From Desulfarculus sp. (GTDB lineage Bacteria > Desulfobacterota > Desulfarculia > Desulfarculales > Desulfarculaceae), in assembly GCA_020216625.1 (NCBI GenBank), contig JAIUYB010000056.1, positions 1 through 9,422 on the forward strand: a stretch of DNA of 9,422 nucleotides, read 5' to 3'. Positions 1 through 5,849 of this stretch are shown here, one piece after another (positions within the stretch are counted from its first letter, which is position 1; each line of letters starts with the position of its first letter). Below the pieces are notes generated by a model, which saw nothing but the letters and a program-made list of their open reading frames with translations, made no database searches and was not told the origin of the DNA. Both the position numbers and the translations under genes were made by a program.

Positions 1-1152
1 GGCCGCCTTGAGGGCCTCCTGCACCCCGGCCTTTTTAATCCAGGCGTCCAGCACGTAAAAATCCATGCGGGCCTGGTCCAGGCCCACGGTGATGTTGGCC
101 GCGAAATCCCCGGCCCCGGTGGCCGGGTCGTAGTAGCTGGCCACCACCAACCCCGGCGGCAAATCCTCGGGTTGGTATTGCCTGATCCACTCCAGACGGA
201 AGAAATCGCTGTCGTCGGGCGGATCGTTCTGGCGCTCCTTGCGGAAGGCGGCCTCGCCCATGCTCCGGCGCTGGGCCTCCAGCATCTTGGCCGAATACTT
301 GGCCGGCCAAAGGCTGGTGCCGTCGTCTTGCAGGGCCTTGTAGACCCGCCGGGTCCAGTGGGGATAGGGATCCTCGATGCTGTAGAGCATCTGGTACAGC
401 GCGGATTTTTTGCTGATGATGGTGCCGATAATCAGCAAAGTGCCGGCGGGGTCCAGGGCGAAATAGACCGTGGACTTGATCCAGTTCAGGAGCTTCTTGA
501 CCCGTTCGGGATTGATGGCGCTCTCGTCGTTCTCCAGATCGTCCAGGATGCACAGGTCGGGGCGTTTGGCTCGGTGCTTGAGGCCGCGCACCTGCTGGCC
601 GGCGCCGCGGGCGATCACCGCGAAACCGTTGCCCAACACCAGGAAGCCCGCTTTACAGCGCACCACCACTGGGGCGAAGTCGTAGACGATGCGCGGGTTC
701 TCCTGGCACTCGGCCGCCATGCTGGCCACGTGACTTTCAGCCAGGTCCTTGGTCTCGCTGCCGATGATCTCGAACTCCCGTCGCTGGTACAGGGCCTGCC
801 AAAGTGAGTAGGCTAGGGCCAAGACGGTGCTTTTGGCAAAACCGCGCGGCGCGGCCGTGACCGAGGGCACCAACACTTCGCCTGCCTCTACATCTGGCCT
901 GCGGTCGGCCAACTCCACAACTTCGCGGTGGAACGGGGCCGGCTCGCGGTCGAAGTAGTGCGGCAGGTAGGTCTGGGCGAAGTAGAAGAAATCGCGGGCG
1001 GCCCGCGCCTTGCGGGCGGCCTGCTCGGCCTTGCTGCGGTCGCGGAAAGGGCTGACCGCCCCGGCGGCCCAGGCCGACAGCTCGGCCACCTTCTGGTCGA
1101 ACCGCAGTTCGGTCAGGGCCGGCCGGCGGCGCATCTTGGCGGTGGCGGCCAT
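1..1152 (-). CDS. Large terminase subunit (Mu gp28-type), 3' end outside window
   Basis: ATPase/nuclease motor that packages phage DNA into the prohead. I translated the minus strand from the ATG at 1152. The frame stays open for 384 codons to position 1, so the C-terminus is missing (families of this type usually run about 450-550 residues). Visible motifs are a Walker A-type loop PRGFAKST (about residues 102-109), a Walker B segment CILDDLEND with tandem Asp near 204-205, a coupling-type GTIIS segment, and YYDPATG with Asp342, where the first metal-binding Asp of the RNase H-like nuclease is expected. The start directly abuts the upstream small-terminase stop (TAG then ATG), which suggests translational coupling. 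The motif set and gene order make the call strong; the Mu-type subfamily is inferred from context. Confidence 0.93.
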   Translation of the reverse strand, partial: MAATAKMRRRPALTELRFDQKVAELSAWAAGAVSPFRDRSKAEQAARKARAARDFFYFAQTYLPHYFDREPAPFHREVVELADRRPDVEAGEVLVPSVTAAPRGFAKSTVLALAYSLWQALYQRREFEIIGSETKDLAESHVASMAAECQENPRIVYDFAPVVVRCKAGFLVLGNGFAVIARGAGQQVRGLKHRAKRPDLCILDDLENDESAINPERVKKLLNWIKSTVYFALDPAGTLLIIGTIISKKSALYQMLYSIEDPYPHWTRRVYKALQDDGTSLWPAKYSAKMLEAQRRSMGEAAFRKERQNDPPDDSDFFRLEWIRQYQPEDLPPGLVVASYYDPATGAGDFAANITVGLDQARMDFYVLDAWIKKAGVQEALKAA

Positions 1153-1683
1153 CTAGGCGGCCTCCGCGTAGCGGGCCTTCAGCGCCTCGCCCAGGGCCGG
1201 GATGTGCGGCTGTAGGAACTCCAGGGCGGCCGGGTCCAGTTCGGCCAGGGTGACGACCACCAGCTCCAGCACCTCCAGGGCCAGGGCCGGCTTGTCCACC
1301 GGCTGCACGCGGTTCTTCTGGGCGGCTAGCAGGGTGCGGATCAGGGCGTCGATCTTGAGCAGCAAGCCGACGCCATCCTCGAATTTCAATTCCTGGTCTT
1401 CCAACTTCTGACGGGTCTTGTTGCGCAGCTCCTGGTAGCCGGCCAGCATCTCGGCCGTGATGCGTTCGGCGTCCAGGGCCAGGCCCAGGCGGGCCTCCTC
1501 GTTGGCCAGCTTGGCCCGGTCCGCCTCCCAACCGCCGTCCGCCGCCCAGCGCCGCAGGGTCTCCACCGAATAGCGAGCAAAACCCTTCTGGCGCATGGCC
1601 GCGGCCACCTGCTCCAGGCTCAGCCCGGAGCAGTAGAGACCGAACGCCTCGCGCTTGGCCTCCGGCGGGTAGGTCCGGGGCAT
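1153..1683 (-). CDS. Small terminase subunit candidate (DUF1804/Mu gp27-like)
   Basis: Predicted DNA-recognition partner of the large terminase, 176 residues. The N-terminal 60 residues look like a helix-turn-helix: PEAKREAFGLYCSGLSLEQ leads into a second helix, then SVETLRRWAADGGW, a typical recognition helix with the RRWA..GGW signature seen in phage small terminases. The rest is helical and Leu/Ala/Glu-rich, suited to oligomerisation. The ATG shares a base with the previous gene's stop (TGATG), and the stop abuts the large-terminase ATG. Position immediately upstream of the large subunit is the strongest support. The family name is from memory of Mu-like phages and was not checked by a profile search. 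Confidence 0.78.
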   Translation of the reverse strand: MPRTYPPEAKREAFGLYCSGLSLEQVAAAMRQKGFARYSVETLRRWAADGGWEADRAKLANEEARLGLALDAERITAEMLAGYQELRNKTRQKLEDQELKFEDGVGLLLKIDALIRTLLAAQKNRVQPVDKPALALEVLELVVVTLAELDPAALEFLQPHIPALGEALKARYAEAA

Positions 1684-1928
1684 CAGGCGGCCTCCAGCTC
1701 CGCGATCTTGGCCCGCAGGGTCAGGATCAGGGCCTGGGTCGTCTTCAGCTCCTCCATCGCCTGGCTAGCCAGCTCGATGCGGCAGGAGCCGGGGGCGTCC
1801 AGGGGGTTGGTGGGGAAGGTGTAAAGATTCACGTCGTCAAGTTGGCGCTTGAAGCGCTTCTCCGCCTCGGCCAGCTGCTCTTTGAGCTCCGCTATCTGCC
1901 CCAGTCGCAGGGTGCGCTCGATGCCCAT
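1683..1928 (-). CDS. Small coiled-coil phage protein (Mu gp26 position)
   Basis: 81-residue protein of unknown function. Two heptad-like amphipathic helices (about residues 8-32 and 52-80, e.g. QIAELKEQLAEAEKRFKRQL) flank a short segment, NLYTFPTNPLDAPGS, which should form the turn of a helical hairpin. I chose the ATG at 1928 because a G-rich Shine-Dalgarno (GAGGGGGG) lies just before it. A GTG four codons upstream (1940) overlaps the previous stop as GTGA and is a possible alternative. In Mu-like genomes this slot, just before the small terminase, holds a similar short coiled-coil protein; the role is not established. Confidence 0.72.
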   Translation of the reverse strand: MGIERTLRLGQIAELKEQLAEAEKRFKRQLDDVNLYTFPTNPLDAPGSCRIELASQAMEELKTTQALILTLRAKIAELEAA

Positions 1929-1936
1929 GCCCCCCC

Positions 1937-2305
1937 TCACTGCTTGATGAACGTCACGGCCACCGAGATGGCCGTGCTGGCGGCGATGCCCAGGCCCACG
2001 CCGATGCCAACATAGCGGGCCACCGTGGACTTGAGGCTCGAAAAATCCTGGCGCAGGTGGGTGACGTCCTGGCGCAGGGGCTCGATCTGGCAGGCCAGGC
2101 CCTCCACCTTGACCAGGCGCTCCCGCGTGTCTTGCAGGCCGGCCCCCAGGGCCTGCACCTGGCCCTCCATGCGGGCGTTGAGCCGCTGCTGCTCGGCCAG
2201 GTTGCTCTGCACCACGGCGGTCAGCTGGGCCATCTCGGCCCGCAGGCCCTGCATCTGCTGGCTGGCGTCCACGGCGCGGGCGATGGTTTCCAGGGGATCA
2301 GGCAT
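1937..2305 (-). CDS. Coiled-coil protein with C-terminal membrane anchor (Mu gp25 position)
   Basis: 122-residue protein. Residues about 15-95 are a long, polar, helical stretch rich in Gln, Glu, Leu and Arg with heptad spacing, ending in PLRQDVTHLRQDFSSLKSTV. Residues about 97-120 form one hydrophobic Gly/Ala/Val helix (YVGIGVGLGIAASTAISVAV) followed by only IKQ, so it looks tail-anchored. The start follows TGAGGACC at a normal Shine-Dalgarno distance, and that site overlaps the upstream stop. In Mu-like phages this position is often a one-helix coiled-coil protein (DUF2730-type), usually with the membrane segment at the N-terminus, so the topology here looks reversed. A role in lysis or in head assembly cannot be separated from sequence alone. 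Confidence 0.75.
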   Translation of the reverse strand: MPDPLETIARAVDASQQMQGLRAEMAQLTAVVQSNLAEQQRLNARMEGQVQALGAGLQDTRERLVKVEGLACQIEPLRQDVTHLRQDFSSLKSTVARYVGIGVGLGIAASTAISVAVTFIKQ

Positions 2306-2314
2306 TCGTGGTCC

Positions 2315-3085
2315 TCACGCGATGCGCAGCGCCAACGGCCGATAACCGTGGGCCAGCATCCAATTAGCCAGGCGTTGCGGAAAATGCTCCAGGCAGGAGC
2401 CGGGAGTGGCGTAATCCGCCGCAGCCCAGGACCTGATCAGTGCGCAGACCGCTTCGGAGCAAATCCAGTGCTCGGGGTCACCGACCCGCTCCAACCAACC
2501 CTCCCGCCCGGTCACCGCCCAGGCGTAGATCGCGCCGATGTCCCGATATCCGTAGCGGCGGCCGTTGTGCGGGGCGCACTCGGCCACCAGGCCGTTGCGC
2601 GTGGGTTTGTCCCAGTCCAGGTGGTCCCAGAAGGTCAGGATGCAGTCGGCGTAGTCGCGCACATGCACCAGGCGGAACTCGTCGTCCTGGCTCCAGCACC
2701 AGCCCCCGCCGGCGTAGATCATGGCGTGGTGCTCGGTGGCGGCCGGGGCCTCCGGAAACTGGGCGCGGATGATGGTGGTCTGGTGCTCGCGGATGCGCCA
2801 GGCGAGCGTGGAGTCCAGGGGCGAGAGCAGCCGCCAGGGGCGGTGCACGGTGACGATCATCCCCCGCATCAGGCCCGGATAGCGCCGGGCCGCGAAGTCG
2901 GCCAGGTCGACCTCCTCCACCGGGACGGTTTCGCCGGCCGCGTAAAACGCCCCAGGAGCCACGATCCCGGGCTGGGGGCTATCAACACCCGCGCCAGGGG
3001 CCGAAAGCCCGCCAGCGTGCAGATGGGGGCCCTCTTGGGCCGGAAACCCGCCCCAGTGGAGCCTGTCATGGCTGCCCTCGGCCAT
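2315..3085 (-). CDS. Permuted papain-fold hydrolase, YiiX/C92-like, lysis cassette
   Basis: 256 residues as an open frame from the ATG at 3085, which directly follows the lipoprotein stop. The recognisable domain starts near residue 70: RGMIVTVHRPW corresponds to the GD-hydrophobic strand of the family, TEHHAMIYAG carries the likely catalytic His120, and HWICSEAVCALI carries the likely catalytic Cys209 (His before Cys, as in the permuted NlpC/P60-papain fold). Members of this fold are amidases/peptidases, so a cell-wall role is inferred from the neighbouring transglycosylase. The first ~45 residues have poor codon bias and a shadow-like look, while the frame starting at 3069 looks more gene-like there; see the separate frameshift finding. 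The domain call is good; the N-terminus is doubtful. Confidence 0.75.
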   Translation of the reverse strand: MAEGSHDRLHWGGFPAQEGPHLHAGGLSAPGAGVDSPQPGIVAPGAFYAAGETVPVEEVDLADFAARRYPGLMRGMIVTVHRPWRLLSPLDSTLAWRIREHQTTIIRAQFPEAPAATEHHAMIYAGGGWCWSQDDEFRLVHVRDYADCILTFWDHLDWDKPTRNGLVAECAPHNGRRYGYRDIGAIYAWAVTGREGWLERVGDPEHWICSEAVCALIRSWAAADYATPGSCLEHFPQRLANWMLAHGYRPLALRIA

Positions 3086-3589
3086 CTACTGCGCCCCCTG
3101 CGTCCTGTGGTCGTCGGTGCTATCGTGGCGGTCGCTGACGCCCTGGCTGGGCGCTCCGCCCTGGCCCACGTAATAGTTGATCGGGCTCTGTGAGCCGCCG
3201 TTGTTGAACGATCCAGTGATATGAGTGCCGGCGTTGCGGCCCACCGTGTCCGCCAGCTTGACCGCGGCCTCGCCGCCGTAGTAGATGCCGGCCGCCATGC
3301 CCAGGATGCCCAGACCCTCGCGGGCCACCGGTGCCCACTCGTTTTGATGTTGGCGGATCAAGCCACCGTTGCCGCCGCCCAGGGGCGAGTAGACCGCAAG
3401 TTCCTCGACCCCTTTCAGTTCGATGGACTCGCCCGGCCGGGCCTTGAAGTAGAGGATCGGCTTCTGCTTGTCCAAGGCCGCCAGCTGGGCGTTGAGGTAG
3501 GCCGCCTTCTCCTCGGCGGTGGCGCAGCCGCTCAACATCGCGCCCAGCAGACCCAGGGCCAGCCAATAGCTCCAGTTGATCCGCCGCAT
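3086..3589 (-). CDS. Lipoprotein in lysis cassette, possible spanin-type
   Basis: 167-residue secreted lipoprotein. The signal sequence is MRRINWSYWLALGLLGAMLSGC, with a clear lipobox (LSGC, lipidated Cys22). The mature part begins with a charged helical segment, then a moderately hydrophobic Gly/Ala stretch around residues 92-112 (GLGILGMAAGIYYGGEAAV), and ends in a polar, Gly/Ser/Asn/Gln-rich tail. The ATG shares a base with the previous stop (TGATG). A GTG one codon upstream is the alternative. Location after the transglycosylase and small membrane protein fits an outer-membrane lysis component, but it is longer than a typical Rz1 and not proline-rich, and no Rz partner overlaps it. Spanin function is therefore inference only. 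Confidence 0.8.
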   Translation of the reverse strand: MRRINWSYWLALGLLGAMLSGCATAEEKAAYLNAQLAALDKQKPILYFKARPGESIELKGVEELAVYSPLGGGNGGLIRQHQNEWAPVAREGLGILGMAAGIYYGGEAAVKLADTVGRNAGTHITGSFNNGGSQSPINYYVGQGGAPSQGVSDRHDSTDDHRTQGAQ

Positions 3590-3726
3590 CACTGCACCCC
3601 CAGACCCAGGGCGGCCAGGACCTGCCGGGCCGCGTCACTCCAGGTGATCACTCCACCAGCGGCCGCGGCGATCGTCGCGCCGATGGCGGCGGCCTTGCCC
3701 TTGTTGGCCTTGATCCAGGCGATCAT
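3589..3726 (-). CDS. 45-residue one-helix membrane protein, holin-like candidate
   Basis: Very short protein with a basic N-terminus (MIAWIKANKGK), one Ala/Gly-rich hydrophobic helix (AAAIGATIAAAAGGVITW) and a second weakly hydrophobic amphipathic helix (ARQVLAALGLGV). The start overlaps the transglycosylase stop as ATGA and the stop overlaps the lipoprotein start as TGATG, so it sits between two clear genes in one translational chain, which supports its reality despite its size. A cytoplasmic muralytic enzyme without a signal peptide lies immediately upstream and needs a membrane exit, so a holin or holin-accessory role is plausible. The sequence alone does not prove it, and small structural membrane proteins also occur here. 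Confidence 0.72.
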   Translation of the reverse strand: MIAWIKANKGKAAAIGATIAAAAGGVITWSDAARQVLAALGLGVQ

Positions 3727-4268
3727 GATTTGCCCCCCTTGGTCAGGCGGTGGAAGACAGCCCGCACCCGGGCTACGTACAGCAACATCTGGGCGGCGTC
3801 GGGCCGGCGGCCGGAGACCAGGCAACGCGGGTCGGACAGGAACGCGGATGCCACGTCCCAACACTGCCAAGGGCCCGGCACCGTGCCATCGGCCACGCCG
3901 CAGGCCTCTCGCGCCAGAGCAAGCGCCCGATTGACGTAGCCCCGGCCACCGTTGTAGCTGGCCAGGGCCGCGCTTATCCGGTCGTAATAGCCGCCCAACT
4001 CCGGAAAAGCCTCGAACTGCCGGCGCAGGTAGCGTATCCCGCCGGCCAGGTTTCGAGCTGGGTCCCAGCACTGCTCCGGGCTCAGGCCCAGCTCGGCCGC
4101 CGTGCCGGGCATCAGCTGCAACAGGCCCCGCGCTCCGGCCGGGGACTCGGCCCGGGGATCGCCTGCGGACTCCACCAGCACCTGGGCCTCGATCATTTCC
4201 GGTGCGATTGCCGGCCAGACCTGGGCGGCGGTGGCGTGAATCAGTTGGCGGATGGCGCCGGTGAGCAT
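3723..4268 (-). CDS. Lytic transglycosylase (SLT/GEWL fold) endolysin
   Basis: Cleaves the MurNAc-GlcNAc bond of peptidoglycan to form 1,6-anhydro ends; the likely phage endolysin. 181 residues from the ATG at 4268, which has AGGGAG seven bases upstream. Family motifs appear in order: EAQVLVESAGDP with catalytic Glu33, GARGLLQLMPGTAAELGL (about 45-62), NLAGGIRYLRRQ (73-84) and ALASYNGG (101-108). Beyond residue 110 there is a helical tail including VARVRAVFHRL. No signal peptide is visible, so release should depend on a holin-like partner; the next gene overlaps its stop by four bases. It is the first gene after the 182-base gap and thus the first late/lysis gene, matching the place of Mu lys. 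Confidence 0.93.
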   Translation of the reverse strand: MLTGAIRQLIHATAAQVWPAIAPEMIEAQVLVESAGDPRAESPAGARGLLQLMPGTAAELGLSPEQCWDPARNLAGGIRYLRRQFEAFPELGGYYDRISAALASYNGGRGYVNRALALAREACGVADGTVPGPWQCWDVASAFLSDPRCLVSGRRPDAAQMLLYVARVRAVFHRLTKGGKS

Positions 4269-4306
4269 TTGCGGCTCCCTCTGGGCTGGATGGCATTTCG
4301 GGACGG

Positions 4307-4340
4307 GCCGGGGCTCGCTGCCCAAGGCGAGGCCCCCGGC
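4307..4340 (-). other. Strong GC-rich hairpin in late mRNA leader
   Basis: GCCGGGGCTCGC at 4307-4318 can pair with GCGAG and CCCCGGC (4327-4331 and 4334-4340) across an 8-base loop, giving 12 base pairs with a two-base bulge. It lies about 40 bases before the transglycosylase start when read on the minus strand. No T-run follows on the minus strand, so it is not a standard intrinsic terminator. It could be an attenuator, an RNA stability element or simply a product of GC richness. Confidence 0.4.
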
Positions 4341-4389
4341 CAAGAGGCGGGAGAGCGGCCCGCTTTCCTACGAAGACTAGCAAGTCCCG

Positions 4390-4417
4390 AAAATTCGCGT
4401 GTCCAGCCGTGGCACGC
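4390..4417 (-). terminator. Candidate rho-independent terminator of the early operon
   Basis: Reading leftward, GCGTGCCA (4417-4410) pairs with TGG(A)CACGC (4405-4397) around a four-base CGGC loop: eight base pairs with a single bulged base. It is followed by GAATTTT (4396-4390), a short T-tract. It starts 33 bases after the stop of the last early gene and precedes the late block. The T-tract is short and offset by three bases, so termination may be partial. The same imperfect inverted repeat could instead be an operator for the adjacent DNA-binding protein. Confidence 0.55.
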
Positions 4418-4450
4418 TGTGACATGAAATCTGCACGAGGGGGCAGGAAA

Positions 4451-4660
4451 TTAGCTGGCTGCGGGCGGGGTCTTGTCGTGGTAGTAGGCCGCCAGGCCAT
4501 CGTAGGTGATGCGCGCCCCACTCGGGGTCTGCTTGATCCGGCCGAACACACCCTGACCCATCCACCGCTTCACGGTGCGCGTGCTGACTCCGATCAGGGG
4601 AGCCACCTCGTCGGGCCGGAACAGCAGCTTGCGGGGCACTATGCCCGGCAGCTCGCTCAC
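4451..4660 (-). CDS. Small MerR/excisionase-type DNA-binding protein
   Basis: 69-residue protein, nearly all of it one winged helix-turn-helix of the HTH_17/excisionase type: LLFRPDEVAPLIGVSTRTVKRW forms the helix-turn-helix (about residues 12-33), then GQGVFGRIKQTPSGARITYDGLAAYY gives the wing and closing helix (35-60). The start is GTG at 4660, overlapping the previous stop as GTGA, with GGAGG at ideal distance; this short start is far better than any upstream one. It is the last gene before the terminator-like hairpin. Such proteins act as excisionases or small transcription regulators. Here, at the early/late junction, a regulatory role in the switch is inferred. It is much shorter than Mor/C and does not look like them. 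Confidence 0.82.
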   Translation of the reverse strand: MSELPGIVPRKLLFRPDEVAPLIGVSTRTVKRWMGQGVFGRIKQTPSGARITYDGLAAYYHDKTPPAAS

Positions 4661-5193
4661 GCGCTCCTCCGGCGACGGCGGGGCTGGCGGCCCTCCAGGT
4701 AGTCGATGATCTCCCCCATCTCGCGCTGGGTAAGCCTGCTGACGCTGGGTTGCAATTTCCCATTCTTCTGGCGCTTGGCCCGGGGGTAGTGCTCGCCGAT
4801 GTAGGCGTAGAGCCACTCCCGATCGCAGATCGGGTGGGCGGCCAGAGCGGCCCAAAGCTTGCGGTTTTGGCCGCCGGTGCGGCGCTGGCCGGCTCTCAGC
4901 TGCTCGATCAGCTGAGACTTCTTGGCCTTGAGCACCCGCAGGATGGCCTGATAGTCGCTGGGCGGCCACAGCCCGGGGTCGGCCTGCTCCACCACTCCCC
5001 GCAGCCAGGCGGCGTGGTCCCGGATGGGCTCGGCCTTGAGCGCCCGCAAGAGCCCCGCGATCTCCTCCACCACCGCCGCGATCACGCCCTCCTGGCCCGG
5101 GCTGGGCAGGATGCTCAGCTGCGGCCACAGGGCCGCCCAGAGCGGGTAATGCTGGTTGCGACCCCAGGGCCCGCGCACGACCTTGCTGGCCAT
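4657..5193 (-). CDS. Phage early protein, weakly GemA-like
   Basis: 178 residues, function not firmly recognised. The N-terminal half has a helical segment (GVIAAVVEEIAGLLRALK, about 37-53) and a charged helix (YQAILRVLKAKKSQLIEQLR, 81-100). The C-terminal half has RKLWAALAAH, then DREWLYAYIGEHYP, then SVSRLTQREMGEIIDYLEG (about 151-169), and ends in a run of arginines. The pattern of a W-containing helix plus a closing 'LT..E...II..L' helix recalls the C-terminal part of GemA/DUF1018 proteins of Mu-like phages, and more weakly NinB-type proteins. Position just before the early/late boundary also fits GemA. The ATG shares a base with the upstream stop (TGATG) and the stop overlaps the next GTG. 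Treat the family name as tentative. Confidence 0.7.
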   Translation of the reverse strand: MASKVVRGPWGRNQHYPLWAALWPQLSILPSPGQEGVIAAVVEEIAGLLRALKAEPIRDHAAWLRGVVEQADPGLWPPSDYQAILRVLKAKKSQLIEQLRAGQRRTGGQNRKLWAALAAHPICDREWLYAYIGEHYPRAKRQKNGKLQPSVSRLTQREMGEIIDYLEGRQPRRRRRSA

Positions 5194-5849
5194 CAGGCGG
5201 CCCCCCGAATCGCGGCCATCGTGCGGCGGGTGGCCTCCTCGACATTGACCCGCATCAGGCGCACCAGGTCCTCCTCGGAAACAAACACCCCCGCGAACAA
5301 ACGCCGCAACTCGGAAATCTCGGCCGCGAACCGCTGGGGGTCGGCGGCGTAGCGCTTGAGCGCCTGCCGCACCTGGGCCTGGGTGGCAGGCCCGCGCTGG
5401 GAGGAGCACAGGGCGCGTCCCACCTGGGAGCGGACCTCCTGACCCAGGTCCAGGGTCATCTGCACCACCCCTTCGGTCAATTCCTGCACCGTGGCGCCCA
5501 TGTCCCGCGCCTTGACCGCGCTGGTGCGGGCGCGCTGAAGCTGGGCCGCCACCGCCTGGCTGGCGCGACCCTTGAGGTCGGGATTGTCCGGCGTGAAATA
5601 GCCGCCATAGACCCCGGGCAGGGGATGCACTGGCAGGCCGTGGAACGTGCGGTCAATCAGGTGGTTGACGAGTATCCGGGTGTCCCGACCACTGAGGCCC
5701 AGCCACTCTGCCAGGGCCGGGGCCGGGATGGGAAAACCGCGCTGGCACCAGGTACGGATAGTCTCCAGGCACCAAGTCTCAAGCTCGGTCAACTTGGAAT
5801 CATGCACCACGGGGTCGGTCGCCCGGATGCCAAGATCGCTATTGCGCAT
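5193..5849 (-). CDS. Predicted winged-helix DNA-binding protein
   Basis: 218 residues. Residues about 22-68 look like a winged helix: LETWCLETIRTWCQRGFP, then APALAEWLGLSGRDTRILVN as a helix-turn-helix. Residues 70-87 (HGLPVHPLPGVYGGYF) could be the wing. A long helical region follows (about 95-150 and 155-215; QAVAAQLQRARTSAVKAR and later EISELRRLFAGVFVSEEDL), suited to dimerisation. The ATG at 5849 has GGAGG eight bases upstream and lies inside the end of the preceding gene (11-base overlap). No named family is recognised. In an early phage operon, roles in replication or regulation are both possible. Confidence 0.75.
   Translation of the reverse strand: MRNSDLGIRATDPVVHDSKLTELETWCLETIRTWCQRGFPIPAPALAEWLGLSGRDTRILVNHLIDRTFHGLPVHPLPGVYGGYFTPDNPDLKGRASQAVAAQLQRARTSAVKARDMGATVQELTEGVVQMTLDLGQEVRSQVGRALCSSQRGPATQAQVRQALKRYAADPQRFAAEISELRRLFAGVFVSEEDLVRLMRVNVEEATRRTMAAIRGAA

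Larger units (their letters stand above)
4269..4450 (-). other. Early/late boundary gap without a gene
   Basis: This is the only gap of any size in the window. It contains a terminator-like stem-loop at 4390-4417 and a second, very GC-rich hairpin at 4307-4340 in what would be the leader of the transglycosylase mRNA. I looked for sigma70-like boxes reading leftward and found nothing convincing: TTGCTA around 4378-4383 has no matching -10 at a normal distance. The open frames crossing it on both strands are shadows. A late promoter dependent on a phage activator, which can lack a good -35, would be expected here by analogy with Mu. Confidence 0.5.

Noticed and set aside
35..807. Open frames on both strands across the large terminase
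   Set aside because: Out-of-frame shadows; the terminase frame with Walker A, Walker B and the nuclease Asp runs uninterrupted from 1152 to 1.
737..1531. Minus-strand open frame (264 codons) in the terminase region
   Set aside because: Gly/Arg/Pro-rich shadow in another frame of the two terminase genes, whose motifs are clear.
2057..3193. Long plus-strand open frame (378 codons)
   Set aside because: Gly/Val/Gln-rich shadow opposite the papain-fold, coiled-coil and lipoprotein genes; GC richness lowers stop frequency on the opposite strand.
4370..4390. Possible promoter with TTGCTA as -35
   Set aside because: No matching -10 at 16-18 bases; not supportable as a sigma70 promoter.
1681..5200. 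Repeated junction GCCGCCTGATG at 1683 and 5193
   Set aside because: Arises from genes ending in Ala-Ala followed by an overlapping stop/start; too short and easily explained to call a repeat element.
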